DNA of 7,536 bases from Chloroflexota bacterium (GCA_003520455.1 DOUV01000042.1:1-7536), one strand, 5' to 3'; shown: positions 1-5,897, numbered from the stretch's first letter. Notes: generated by a model from the letters alone, not told the origin. Made by a program: numbers and translations.

Positions 1-331
1 GGGCCTTGCGGGCCTCGTGGCGGAGCCGGCTGCCGAGGTCCTCTCGGCGCGCAGCATCGCGCTCCCGTGCCTGGTCGAGGTCGCGGGCGAACTCGACCAG
101 CATCGTGGACATGGCTCGCGGGAAGTACGCTGCTGCCTGCGCCAGGTCGCGCGTGCTCTCGCGGACCTCGTCGCGATACTCGGGCGGGAGGAGCGCGACC
201 GGAAGCTGGGCGACGGCCAGTCCGAGGCGGGCTATCGTTGCGGCCACCTGAGCGGCGGCCTCAGCGACGCTCTCCGACTCGCGGCCGGAGCGCTCCGGAG
301 AGGATGCAGATTGCTGCTGATTCTCAGTCAT
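1..331 (-). CDS. Hypothetical helical protein, N-terminal part, gene continues past left edge
   Basis: An open frame begins at the ATG at 331-329 and runs 110 codons with no stop to the window edge, so the C-terminus is missing. The start overlaps the fni stop codon as ATGA (328-331). It is preceded by a good SD, GGAGGTGG, at 339-346, seven bases upstream, inside the end of fni. This is a classic translational-coupling arrangement and the main reason to believe the gene. The protein opens with a polar, probably disordered tail ([14 protein letters not shown]) followed by Ala/Arg/Glu-rich amphipathic helices (about residues 20-110), with one Pro-rich break (LLPPEYRDEV) and a late coiled-coil-like stretch (DLDQARERDAARRED). 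Codon third positions are mostly G/C. There is no signal peptide and no catalytic motif. I do not recognise the family. Cotranscription with fni is likely; a role in isoprenoid metabolism does not follow from that. Confidence 0.7.
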   Translation of the reverse strand, partial: MTENQQQSASSPERSGRESESVAEAAAQVAATIARLGLAVAQLPVALLPPEYRDEVRESTRDLAQAAAYFPRAMSTMLVEFARDLDQARERDAARREDLGSRLRHEARKA

Positions 332-1389
332 CTTGAAACCACCTCCCAACTGTCTCGCCGCCGGAGCGGGACCTGCCGGAGGTCGGCCAGATTCCCAGCG
401 CCGGCACAGAACATGGCGATCTTGAGTTCGTCGATAAAGGCCCCGAACTTGTCGAGTACGGCACTCGCCTCATCGGTTGCCGGCCCGAGCAACGGCGCCG
501 CACTGCCGACGAGCGTGGCGCCGAGCGCAATCGCCTTGGCGACGTCCACGCCGCTGCGGATACCACCGCTGGCGAAGACCGGGACCGCCGGCGGCAGGGC
601 TGCACGCACCTCACGAAGCACCACGGCCGTGGGCAGCCCCCAATCGGCGAAGACGTGAGCTATACGCTTGCGCCGGGGGTCGGGTTGCCTATGGGCCTCC
701 ACCTCGCTCCAACTGGTCCCTCCCGCACCGGCCACGTCAATAGCCGTCACCCCGGCCTCGACCAGGCGCTGGGCCGTCGCGGCGTTAACGCCGTTGCCAA
801 CCTCCTTGGCGATCACCGGGACGCCGGCCTGGCGCGTCAGGCTCGCGATCTTCGGCAGGAGACCCCGCCAGTTGTGGTCGCCTTCCGCCTGCACGGCCTC
901 TTGCAGTGGGTTGAGGTGCAGGATGAGCGCATCAGCTTCGATCATCTCGACCGCCCGGCGGATCTCGTCGAGACCGTAGCCATAGTTCAACTGCACCGCC
1001 CCGACGTTGGCAAAGAGCAGCACGTCCGGCGCCACCTTGCGCACCTGGTAGGTCGCCGCCAGGTCGCCGCGCTCAATCGCTGCGCGCTGCGAGCCGACGC
1101 CCATGGCAATTCGCAGCGATTGGGCTGCCGCCGCGAGGTTCAGATTGATCACCCGGGCCGGTTCCGTGCCCCCCGTCATGCTACTGATCAGCACTGGAGC
1201 GTTCAGACGACGCCCCCATAGCTCCAGGCTGGTATCAACCAGATCCAGATCCAGATCAGGGAGTGCCACGTGCTCGAAGGCGTAGCGCTCGAAACCGGTT
1301 GCGATCCCTTTCGCACCGACATCCTGATTGAGGACGATATCAATGTGATCTTTCTTGCGCGATTCGACGGTGCGCTTGGAATCCGGCAT
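328..1389 (-). CDS. fni: Type 2 isopentenyl-diphosphate delta-isomerase
   Basis: The 353-residue protein is an FMN-dependent type 2 IPP isomerase, which interconverts IPP and DMAPP in the cytosol for isoprenoid synthesis using reduced FMN and Mg2+. Family signatures appear in order: RKKDH (11-15) near the N-terminus, SSMTGG (69-74), [10 protein letters not shown] (158-167) with the conserved Gln163 and Mg-binding Glu164, KEVG (195-198), [10 protein letters not shown] (218-227) and [18 protein letters not shown] (274-291) for FMN phosphate. Length is normal for the family (about 330-360). I start at the ATG at 1389: it has GGTGGAGG at 1394-1401, and family proteins begin just before the RKxDH motif. 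A longer in-frame start at 1470 lies at the promoter -10 box, upstream of the expected transcript start, and would add 27 unconserved residues. It is unrelated in sequence to the Nudix-type (type 1) isomerase. Confidence 0.95.
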   Translation of the reverse strand: MPDSKRTVESRKKDHIDIVLNQDVGAKGIATGFERYAFEHVALPDLDLDLVDTSLELWGRRLNAPVLISSMTGGTEPARVINLNLAAAAQSLRIAMGVGSQRAAIERGDLAATYQVRKVAPDVLLFANVGAVQLNYGYGLDEIRRAVEMIEADALILHLNPLQEAVQAEGDHNWRGLLPKIASLTRQAGVPVIAKEVGNGVNAATAQRLVEAGVTAIDVAGAGGTSWSEVEAHRQPDPRRKRIAHVFADWGLPTAVVLREVRAALPPAVPVFASGGIRSGVDVAKAIALGATLVGSAAPLLGPATDEASAVLDKFGAFIDELKIAMFCAGAGNLADLRQVPLRRRDSWEVVSR

Positions 1390-1393
1390 GCGG

Positions 1394-1401
1394 CCTCCAC
1401 C
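1394..1401 (-). promoter_or_regulatory. Ribosome binding site deciding the fni start
   Basis: Read on the minus strand, GGTGGAGG ends four bases before the ATG at 1389. The spacing is slightly short, but no comparable SD precedes any other in-frame start, including the GTG at 1401. Confidence 0.6.
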
Positions 1402-1470
1402 CACGAGCCGGCTCGGATAGCACTCATCGCGCTCCGGCCCGTTGTTCGTTGTCTCCGGACTGTGTCGCAA

Positions 1471-1499
1471 AGTATAGCGAGCTCAGGGGTTCCGGTAAA
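1471..1499 (-). promoter_or_regulatory. Sigma70-type promoter of fni
   Basis: On the minus strand a -35 box TTTACC (1494-1499, 4/6 match) is separated by 17 bp from a -10 box TATACT (1471-1476, 5/6 match). Transcription would start near 1464, giving a leader of about 75 nt before the ATG at 1389. I see no strong terminator-type hairpin in that leader. Confidence 0.55.
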
Positions 1500-1534
1500 G
1501 CAAGCACCCGGGACGGAAGGTCGCGATTGATCTC

Positions 1535-1574
1535 AGGGTTCTGGAAACCCTCCAGCGTCTGCCCGGCAGACGCT
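1535..1574. repeat. Two adjacent short hairpins
   Basis: AGGGTT (1535-1540) pairs with AACCCT (1546-1551) around a 5-nt loop. Immediately next to it, AGCGTCTGCC (1554-1563) is the exact reverse complement of GGCAGACGCT (1565-1574), with a single base between, so the true RNA loop would be 3-5 nt. Neither is followed by a T-run on either strand, so they are not obvious terminators. They lie upstream of the fni promoter and just after the stop of the small ORF at 1574-1648. Role unknown. Confidence 0.5.
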
Positions 1575-1648
1575 CAACGGTCAGGTAGATCTATTGCTGT
1601 CTTCAGACCTGATTCACGCGAAGAAGGAGGACAGGCCTTCCCTCGCAT
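1574..1648 (-). CDS. Possible 24-residue small ORF with masked RBS
   Basis: The minus strand has an AGGAGG (1653-1658) four bases before an ATG at 1648, opening a 24-codon frame (starts MRGKACPPSSRESG) that ends at TGA, 1574-1576. The SD is unusually perfect for a non-coding stretch. It also sits in an 8-bp inverted repeat, AGGAGGAC (1625-1632) and GTCCTCCT (1651-1658), which on the minus transcript would put the SD in a stem and the ATG in the loop. No similarity is recognised, and there is no hydrophobic segment. No promoter for it was found; transcription would need read-through from the gene at 1808-2557 or an unseen start. It could be chance. Confidence 0.25.
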   Translation of the reverse strand: MRGKACPPSSRESGLKTAIDLPDR

Positions 1649-1674
1649 ACGTCCTCCTAAGCGTTGGGGCGAAG

Positions 1675-1760
1675 GGCGGTTTTATTGTGGGGGCGAGCTT
1701 CTCACAGAAATCGCTCGAAGGATGCTCCCGTGGAGGAACGGCGCCCACACAATAACCGCC
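1675..1760. repeat. Imperfect inverted repeat, about 20-bp arms
   Basis: The left arm (1675-1695) and right arm (1742-1760) match in inverted orientation over 18 positions: GGCGGTT, a 2-nt TT bulge in the left arm, ATTGTG, one mismatch, then GGGCG. The 46-nt spacer contains a smaller CGAGC (1694-1698)/GCTCG pair. The right arm overlaps the base of the terminator hairpin at 1755-1790, so the two structures cannot form fully at the same time. It could be a remnant of a small palindromic element or an RNA switch; no coding content seen. Confidence 0.5.
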
Positions 1761-1790
1761 GCCCTCCAGACGAGTCTGGGGGGCGGCGGT
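1755..1790 (-). terminator. Strong hairpin, terminator of the 1808-2557 gene
   Basis: A 17-bp stem with one G-T pair: 1755-1771 pairs with 1774-1790, the core being CCGCCGCC against GGCGGCGG, topped by CCAGAC-GA-GTCTGG. It starts 17 bp past the stop codon of the minus-strand gene. On that strand it is followed by GGTTATTGTG, a weak U-rich tract; on the plus strand no T-run follows. It is therefore best read as the minus-strand terminator, although the poor U-tract leaves some doubt. Confidence 0.7.
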
Positions 1791-1807
1791 CTGGTCGGAG
1801 GGCGCGG

Positions 1808-2557
1808 TCAGTTGGTCGCGGCGACTTCGGGGGCGCGCTTCTCCCGCAACAGGTAGGCCGTCACCTGGCGGCCCTCATCGTAGCTCGCCTCGTCGATGCT
1901 GTGTCCCACCTGGTCGAGGAACAGTTCGTCCAACCCCGTCTCGGCCGGTTGGCCGGGGAAAAGCTCTTCATAAAGTTCATGCAGTTTTTGGCGCTGGAAT
2001 GGGCTGACGGGCCGCGTCCGGCGCTCCGCCGCGCTTCGGGCCAGACCGTTAGTCGCCGGCTGACGGCGGCCTCGGTCTCCGCGCTCCGGCGCTTCCTGCG
2101 CCCGCTGGACATCGTCGGCACTGGCCAGGCCGCTTCCGGGGAGGATTCCGTAGCCCATCGCCCCCAACGCGCGTCCGATCGCACTGGTCTCGGCAACCTC
2201 CCACGGGAAGTTCTTCTCCGCGCTGGTGCCGGCGATCTTGCGGGAGGTGGCGATCCCGTGGCGTCGCCCGTAGATCTCGCTGGATACGGCCACGAGGAGG
2301 GTGAGCTGCTCCTCGTCGTCGACCAGGACCACTGGATCCTCAAAGTTCAGGGCTTTGTCCTGGCGCCGATGATCTTCATTGGCCATCGCGACGCGGCCGT
2401 CGACGCTCATGTAGGCCGTCTCGACCTTCTCCCACTGTCCATTCGACCCGCGCCTGGCCTGCTCCAACACGACGATGTAGTCCACGAATTCGGTGTGTTT
2501 GACCTGCCCAATCGCCGGCGCCTTCTCGCACAGGGCGAGCAATTCCTCACGTGTCAT
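1808..2557 (-). CDS. Putative ERF/Rad52-like single-strand DNA annealing protein
   Basis: A 249-residue soluble protein. Residues 1-150 look like a beta-rich core ending in ETSAIGRALGAMGYG (123-137), preceded by SRKIAGTSAEKNFPWEVA. The ETSAIGRAL-x(2)-GY block is the hallmark I associate with phage ERF-type and related single-strand annealing/ssDNA-binding proteins, especially of actinophages. A charged, low-complexity linker follows (about 150-183). The C-terminal helical module (185-240, SPFQRQKLHELYEELF onward to VTAYLLREK) resembles the Q-x(3)-L...LL tail often found on those phage proteins. The start at 2557 is well supported by AAGGAG (2565-2570) seven bases upstream. It is monocistronic, with its own extended -10 promoter and a strong terminator. 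No integrase, exonuclease or structural phage gene is visible nearby, and codon use matches the neighbours, so if phage-derived it is old or domesticated. The function is inferred from motif resemblance only. Confidence 0.45.
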   Translation of the reverse strand: MTREELLALCEKAPAIGQVKHTEFVDYIVVLEQARRGSNGQWEKVETAYMSVDGRVAMANEDHRRQDKALNFEDPVVLVDDEEQLTLLVAVSSEIYGRRHGIATSRKIAGTSAEKNFPWEVAETSAIGRALGAMGYGILPGSGLASADDVQRAQEAPERGDRGRRQPATNGLARSAAERRTRPVSPFQRQKLHELYEELFPGQPAETGLDELFLDQVGHSIDEASYDEGRQVTAYLLREKRAPEVAATN

Positions 2558-2592
2558 CGATCAGCTCCTTCTAGATTCATACATCTGTTCTC

Positions 2593-2601
2593 ACTATACC
2601 A
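2593..2601 (-). promoter_or_regulatory. Extended -10 promoter of the annealing-type gene
   Basis: Minus-strand TGG-TATAGT: the extended TG (2599-2601) precedes a 5/6 -10 box at 2593-2598. The -35 region at 17 bp spacing reads GCTATT, essentially unlike TTGACA, so initiation would rely on the extended -10 or on an activator. The start point would be near 2586, giving a leader of about 30 nt that contains the AAGGAG site. Confidence 0.5.
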
Positions 2602-2624
2602 CACCGATGCGACAGAATAGCCCC

Positions 2625-2634
2625 AACAATTGTT
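2625..2634. promoter_or_regulatory. Palindrome between divergent promoters, candidate operator
   Basis: AACAATTGTT is a perfect 10-bp palindrome in an otherwise GC-rich divergent region. It lies about 26 bp upstream of the minus-strand -10 box, just behind the poor -35 region, and about 29 bp upstream of the plus-strand -35 box. That position would suit an activator of the minus gene. Short AT palindromes can occur by chance and no regulator is identified. Confidence 0.3.
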
Positions 2635-2662
2635 AGTCCTCTCCCCAAGGCACGCTGATCGG

Positions 2663-2692
2663 TGGACAAAGCCCGGCGCCCTGGGGTATAAT
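2663..2692 (+). promoter_or_regulatory. Sigma70-type promoter of the hisS operon
   Basis: TGGACA (2663-2668, 5/6 match to TTGACA), 18-bp spacer, then a perfect TATAAT (2687-2692). It is the best promoter in the window. Transcription should start around 2699, leaving a leader of about 83 nt before the hisS ATG at 2782. Confidence 0.75.
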
Positions 2693-2713
2693 AGCGCGCA
2701 TTATGACTGGTCC

Positions 2714-2775
2714 GGTTCAAGGCGGCCGGTTTCAGCCTGTTCTCCCGGCGACAGCCTTGAACCTTGAACCTTCAA
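2714..2775 (+). promoter_or_regulatory. Structured hisS leader with triple 7-nt repeat
   Basis: GGTTCAAGGC (2714-2723) is the exact complement of GCCTTGAACC (2754-2763), a 10-bp stem. Inside it GCCGG (2725-2729) pairs with CCGGC (2745-2749). The 3' arm is the first of three tandem units, CCTTGAA, CCTTGAA, CCTTCAA (2755-2775), so the 5' arm can also pair 9 bp with CCTTGAACC at 2762-2770, closer to the start codon. There is no SD between the hairpin and ATG 2782. The leader is too short for a T-box, and I see no T-box signature. Translational control of hisS is plausible but inferred. Confidence 0.45.
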
Positions 2776-2781
2776 TCCACC

Positions 2782-4065
2782 ATGGAATTATTTCAGCGGC
2801 CAACCGGCACCCAAGACATTCTTCCCGACGATCAGGCCTACTGGCAATGGCTGATCACGTCAGCTCGGACTGTGGCGGAGCGCTATGGCTACCTGCCAAT
2901 CGATGTTCCGGTCTACGAACACACCGATTTGTTTGCCCGCGGCGTGGGGACGGGAACGGACATCGTCGAAAAAGAGATGTTCACGTTCGTCCCTCGTCCC
3001 GACGACGAGAAGGAGCGCCGGCAGATCACCTTGCGGCCAGAGTTCACCGCCGGTATCGTGCGGGCCTACCTTCAGAATGGCATGGGCTCCTGGCCGCAGC
3101 CAGTCAAGCTCTACACCATCGGTCCCATCTTCCGCTACGAGCGGCCCCAGGCCGGTCGGTTCCGCCAGCACACCCAGTTCGACTGCGAGTGCATCGGTGA
3201 GTCGGACCCGGCCACCGACTTCGAGATCATGTCCATCCTGTGGGACTACTTCACCGAGCTCGGGCTCACCGGACTGACTTTCCAGCTCAACAGCATCGGC
3301 TCACCCGAAGCGCGCCGCCGCTACGTGCGCGAGATTCTGGTGCCCTATCTCCGCGCTCGGGAGCGTGAACTCGACGAGGTGGACCGGCGTCGGCTGGACC
3401 AGAACCCGCTACGCGTGTTGGACAGCAAGGAAGCGTCGGCCCTGGCGGTCATCGCCGAGGCCCCGGTGATCACCGACTACCTCGATCCGGAGTCGCGCGA
3501 GGACTTTGCCACCCTGCGCCACTATCTCGATCTGGTAGGCCGCCCGTACGTGCTCAACCCGCTTCTGGTTCGCGGGCTCGACTATTATTCCAAGACGGTG
3601 TTCGAGATTCACGCCGAGGGGATCGGCGCGCAGAGCGCCCTCTGCGGCGGTGGGCGCTACGACGGCCTCGCCGAGTTGCTCGGCGGCCCCCCGACTCCCG
3701 GCGTCGGCTTTGGCTCGGGAATCGAGCGGGCCATCGCTGCCCTCAAGCTTCAGGGTGTCAGGCCACCGGGACTTCCCAGGCCCCAGGTCTTCGGGATCTA
3801 CTTCAACCAGGCGACCAAAGATGCGGTCATCGTCTTCCTCAGCGAGTTGCGCCAGGTCGGGGTGCACGCCGAGATGGAGTACGGTTCCAAGAATCTCAAG
3901 AAGCAGATGCGGGCCGCCAGCCAATCGGGGGCGCGCTATGCGCTGATCATCGGTGGCTCGGAGCTGGAACGAGGCGAAGTCCAGGTCAAGGATCTGCAAA
4001 GTGGCGAGCAACAGCCGGTCGAGCGCAAGGGACTTCTCGGGTGGCTGAGACAGCGGCTGGAGTAG
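2782..4065 (+). CDS. hisS: Histidyl-tRNA synthetase
   Basis: This 427-residue class II synthetase charges tRNA-His with histidine using ATP. Signatures in order: N-terminal RPTGTQDILP (6-15); motif 1 region around PIDVPVYEHTDLF (39-51); TLRPEFTAGIVRAY (83-96); motif 2 FRYERPQAGRFRQH (117-130); the histidine-specific loop LVRGLDYYSKTVFE (262-275) with the catalytic Arg264; GGGRYDGL (289-296); motif 3 GVGFGSGIER (307-316). A C-terminal anticodon-binding domain follows (about 333-425, including GSKNLKKQMRAASQSGA and IIGGSELERGEV). Length is typical. I choose ATG 2782 because the protein then begins like other family members. An in-frame TTG at 2764 lies in the repeat of the leader and would add six unconserved residues. 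Neither start has a recognisable SD. It is first in an operon with the NAD kinase gene 9 nt downstream. Confidence 0.95.
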   Translation: MELFQRPTGTQDILPDDQAYWQWLITSARTVAERYGYLPIDVPVYEHTDLFARGVGTGTDIVEKEMFTFVPRPDDEKERRQITLRPEFTAGIVRAYLQNGMGSWPQPVKLYTIGPIFRYERPQAGRFRQHTQFDCECIGESDPATDFEIMSILWDYFTELGLTGLTFQLNSIGSPEARRRYVREILVPYLRARERELDEVDRRRLDQNPLRVLDSKEASALAVIAEAPVITDYLDPESREDFATLRHYLDLVGRPYVLNPLLVRGLDYYSKTVFEIHAEGIGAQSALCGGGRYDGLAELLGGPPTPGVGFGSGIERAIAALKLQGVRPPGLPRPQVFGIYFNQATKDAVIVFLSELRQVGVHAEMEYGSKNLKKQMRAASQSGARYALIIGGSELERGEVQVKDLQSGEQQPVERKGLLGWLRQRLE

Positions 4066-4074
4066 GAGCCTGCG

Positions 4075-4920
4075 ATGCGCCGCATCGGCGTCCTCTATCA
4101 ACCTCACATCCCGGCGGCGCACGAACTCGCACTGGTCCTGGCCACGAGGCTCCGCGAGCGAGGCATCGAGCCGTGGCTGGAGTCGGCCTGGGATCGCGCC
4201 GCCCTCGCCGCCGAGGTCAACGCCTGCGATCTGCTTATCACTCTCGGTGGTGATGGCACCATCCTGCGGGCCGCCCGCGCGACGGCAGAGAGCGATCATC
4301 GCTCACCGCCACTGCTGGCGGTCGATTTCGGCCGCCTTGGCTTTCTCGCCGAGGTCCAGCCGGCGCAGGCAGAGGCCGTCCTGCCCCGCGTGCTGGAGGA
4401 CGATTACTGGATCGAGGAGCGTTACCTGCTGGTAGCCAGGCAATACCGCGACGGCACGCTCATCCAGGAGGCCGTTGCCCTCAACGATGTGGTGCTTGGG
4501 CGGGGGGATGGCCCTCATGTCCTGCGCCTCACGCTGCGCCTGGATGGCGCCCATGTCACCAACTACATCGCCGACGGGATCATCGTTTCGACGCCAACCG
4601 GTTCGACCGCCTATGCCTACGCGGTCGGGGGGCCGATCATGGCGCCCGCGATGGATGCCATATTGGTCATCCCGATCGCCCCGCACCTGACCCTGGCCCG
4701 CGCGCTGGTGGTCCCGGCCGCGACGATTGTCGAATTGGGGGCCGAATCACACCGTCCGGCGGTTGTTGCGATTGACGGACAGCATGTCTTTCCCTGGGAG
4801 CGCAATGATTGCCTGCGGGTGACCCGCAGCGATCGGGTGGTTCGGTTTGTGCGTCTGGGACGCCGCGATTATTTTTATGCCACCTTGACAGCTCGTTTGA
4901 ATAAATCACGAGAGCTTTGA
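4075..4920 (+). CDS. nadK: NAD kinase
   Basis: The 281-residue cytosolic enzyme phosphorylates NAD+ to NADP+ with ATP or polyphosphate. It shows LGGDGTILRAAR (57-68) with the catalytic Asp60, RLGFLAE (87-93), LNDVVLGRG (136-144), DGIIVSTPTGSTAYAYAVGGP (starting at 168) and IAPHLTLARALVVP (201-214), all in the expected order for the NAD kinase/diacylglycerol-kinase-like fold. Length is usual (about 270-300). Two positions differ from the commonest bacterial consensus: GINxGxLGFL reads AVDFGRLGFL (Asp84 for the usual Asn), and the LNE motif reads LND (Asp138). Both are conservative, and activity is expected. GGAG overlaps the hisS stop codon and sits six bases before this ATG, so translation is probably coupled to hisS. 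Its own stop abuts the next ATG. Confidence 0.93.
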   Translation: MRRIGVLYQPHIPAAHELALVLATRLRERGIEPWLESAWDRAALAAEVNACDLLITLGGDGTILRAARATAESDHRSPPLLAVDFGRLGFLAEVQPAQAEAVLPRVLEDDYWIEERYLLVARQYRDGTLIQEAVALNDVVLGRGDGPHVLRLTLRLDGAHVTNYIADGIIVSTPTGSTAYAYAVGGPIMAPAMDAILVIPIAPHLTLARALVVPAATIVELGAESHRPAVVAIDGQHVFPWERNDCLRVTRSDRVVRFVRLGRRDYFYATLTARLNKSREL

Positions 4921-5682
4921 ATGAGCGACACGACCATTGCACGAGATCTAGTCACTGAGGGCATAGCCGCTGCGCGTGCCGGTGACTCCGAGCAGGCGGC
5001 CAGGTTGTTGCGGCGTGCAACCGAGCTCGATCCTACCAATGTCGAGGCCTGGCTCTGGCGTAGCAGCCTTACCGACACGTTGGCGGACAAAAAGGCCTTC
5101 CTGGCTCAGGTGCTCGAACTCGATCCGAATAACCTCGAGGCCCGGAAAGCGCTGGAGAAGGTGATCGAGCGTGAGGGCGCTCTGGCCGAGCGCGCCGGCG
5201 ACGAGGTGCTCTACTGCACGGTCCACCCCGATCGCGAGACGATGCTGCGCTGTAACCGCTGTGGCCGGCCGATGTGCCCCGACTGCGCGGTGCGGACCCC
5301 GGTTGGCCTGCGCTGCCGGGAATGCGTCACCGAACAACGCTCCCCAATCTACCAGATCGGGGCGTCCACAGCCACTGTTGCCCTGATTCTCGGGGCTATT
5401 CTCGGTGCCATCGGCAGCTTGATCGTGCCGATGTTCGGTTTCTGGGTTATCTTCGTTGGCCCGATCGCCGGCGAGTTGGTGACCCGCGTTGTCGAGGCAG
5501 CCACGCCCCGCAAACGGGGTCGCACGCTGGCCCTCGCCGCCAGCGCCGGTGTGGTGCTTGGCTACCTTGGCGTCGTTGCCACCTTTCTTGTGCTCTCCGG
5601 CAGGCTCGTGTTTCTGTTTAACCCCTGGGCCTGGATCTTTGTGGGCCTGACGGTGATGACACTCTTCGCCCGTCTGCGCTAA
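4921..5682 (+). CDS. TPR, B-box-type zinc finger and membrane protein
   Basis: A 253-residue three-part protein. Residues 5-83 form about two TPR-like helical repeats (AARAGDSEQAARLLRRATEL, then LAQVLELDPNNLEARKAL). Residues 99-135 form a treble-clef/B-box-like zinc site with Cys99, His102, Cys111, Cys114, Cys119, Cys122, Cys132 and Cys135 (HPDRETMLRCNRCGRPMCPDC, 21 residues from 102). The last half holds about four hydrophobic segments (about 149-169, 171-190, 203-226, 229-249). The CxxHP-x(2)-ET-x-LRC-x-RC-x(2)-P-x-C pattern is known in front of rhomboid proteases and other membrane domains in Actinobacteria and Chloroflexota. Here no rhomboid GxSG/His motif follows, so I do not call a protease. 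It follows the NAD kinase stop with zero spacing and only a weak GAGAG upstream, so coupled translation is likely. Topology probably places TPR and zinc finger in the cytosol. Function unknown. Confidence 0.85.
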   Translation: MSDTTIARDLVTEGIAAARAGDSEQAARLLRRATELDPTNVEAWLWRSSLTDTLADKKAFLAQVLELDPNNLEARKALEKVIEREGALAERAGDEVLYCTVHPDRETMLRCNRCGRPMCPDCAVRTPVGLRCRECVTEQRSPIYQIGASTATVALILGAILGAIGSLIVPMFGFWVIFVGPIAGELVTRVVEAATPRKRGRTLALAASAGVVLGYLGVVATFLVLSGRLVFLFNPWAWIFVGLTVMTLFARLR

Positions 5683-5694
5683 CCCCGCAGCCGC

Positions 5695-5712
5695 TGTGGG
5701 ACCCGTCCCACA
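5695..5712 (+). terminator. Hairpin after the hisS operon
   Basis: TGTGGGAC (5695-5702) and GTCCCACA (5705-5712) form a perfect 8-bp stem starting 13 nt after the stop codon. Only a weak pyrimidine-rich stretch follows (CTCCTGTTCTTT), so termination may be partial or completed at the next hairpin. Confidence 0.4.
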
Positions 5713-5739
5713 CGCGCTCCTGTTCTTTGGGCTGCTGGC

Positions 5740-5763
5740 GTTGGCGCATCGGCACCAACTTTT
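5740..5763 (+). terminator. Second hairpin with a T4 tract
   Basis: GTTGG (5740-5744) pairs with CCAAC (5755-5759), continued past one C-A mismatch by GC/GC, with a 4-nt loop, and TTTT follows directly (5760-5763). It is shorter than the hairpin before it but has the better U-tract. Together they plausibly end the hisS-nadK-TPR transcript. Confidence 0.4.
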
Positions 5764-5897
5764 CACACTCGCCCGTACGGAAAAGAAGTGTTCGTCGGAC
5801 CGCGCTCGTCCGGACGCGGCGGCTATCAGGTGGGAGAGACTGGGCCGGCCTTCTAACCATAGCAATCCGGTCGCCTCCCGCTGAAACGAGCACTCCC
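5764..5897 (+). other. Leader of the HIT gene, structured, no clear promoter
   Basis: The rest of the 226-nt gap upstream of the HIT gene. It holds a GTCCGGAC palindrome within CCGCG...CGCGG arms (about 5800-5820), and GTGGGAG (about 5831) that can pair with CTCCCGC just before 5881, with an inner GGCCGG/CCGGTC stem. I found no convincing -35/-10 pair, so the HIT gene could rely on a non-consensus promoter or read-through. No coding frame here looks real. Confidence 0.3.

Noticed and set aside
17..658. Plus-strand frame of 213 codons at the left end
   Set aside because: It is antisense to the end of fni and to the coupled gene with a good SD; composition is Arg/Ser/Leu-rich shadow.
1390..1470. 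Longer fni start at 1470
   Set aside because: It overlaps the region of the promoter -10 box, lies upstream of the expected transcript start and adds residues with no family similarity.
1449..1856. Plus-strand 135-codon frame through the gene-poor stretch
   Set aside because: It begins inside the fni upstream region and ends inside the annealing-type gene on the other strand; no SD or recognisable sequence.
2558..2661. CGATCAGC / GCTGATCG 8-bp inverted pair flanking the divergent region
   Set aside because: The 88-bp spacing and short arms are compatible with chance, and one copy overlaps the minus-gene RBS.
2558..2781. T-box riboswitch before hisS
   Set aside because: The leader after the promoter is only about 83 nt and lacks a T-box consensus and terminator.
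2703..3200. Plus-strand frame of 165 codons starting almost at the hisS transcript start
   Set aside because: It runs out of frame through the conserved hisS N-terminal half and has an Arg/His/Pro-rich composition typical of a shadow frame. Leaderless initiation at 2703 is possible but unsupported.
3409..4299. Long minus-strand frame opposite hisS and nadK
   Set aside because: It is antisense to two clearly conserved genes; in GC-rich DNA such frames are common and no domain is recognisable.
4948..5865. Long minus-strand frame opposite the TPR/zinc-finger gene
   Set aside because: It reads as a complement of the real gene, with no SD or family motif.
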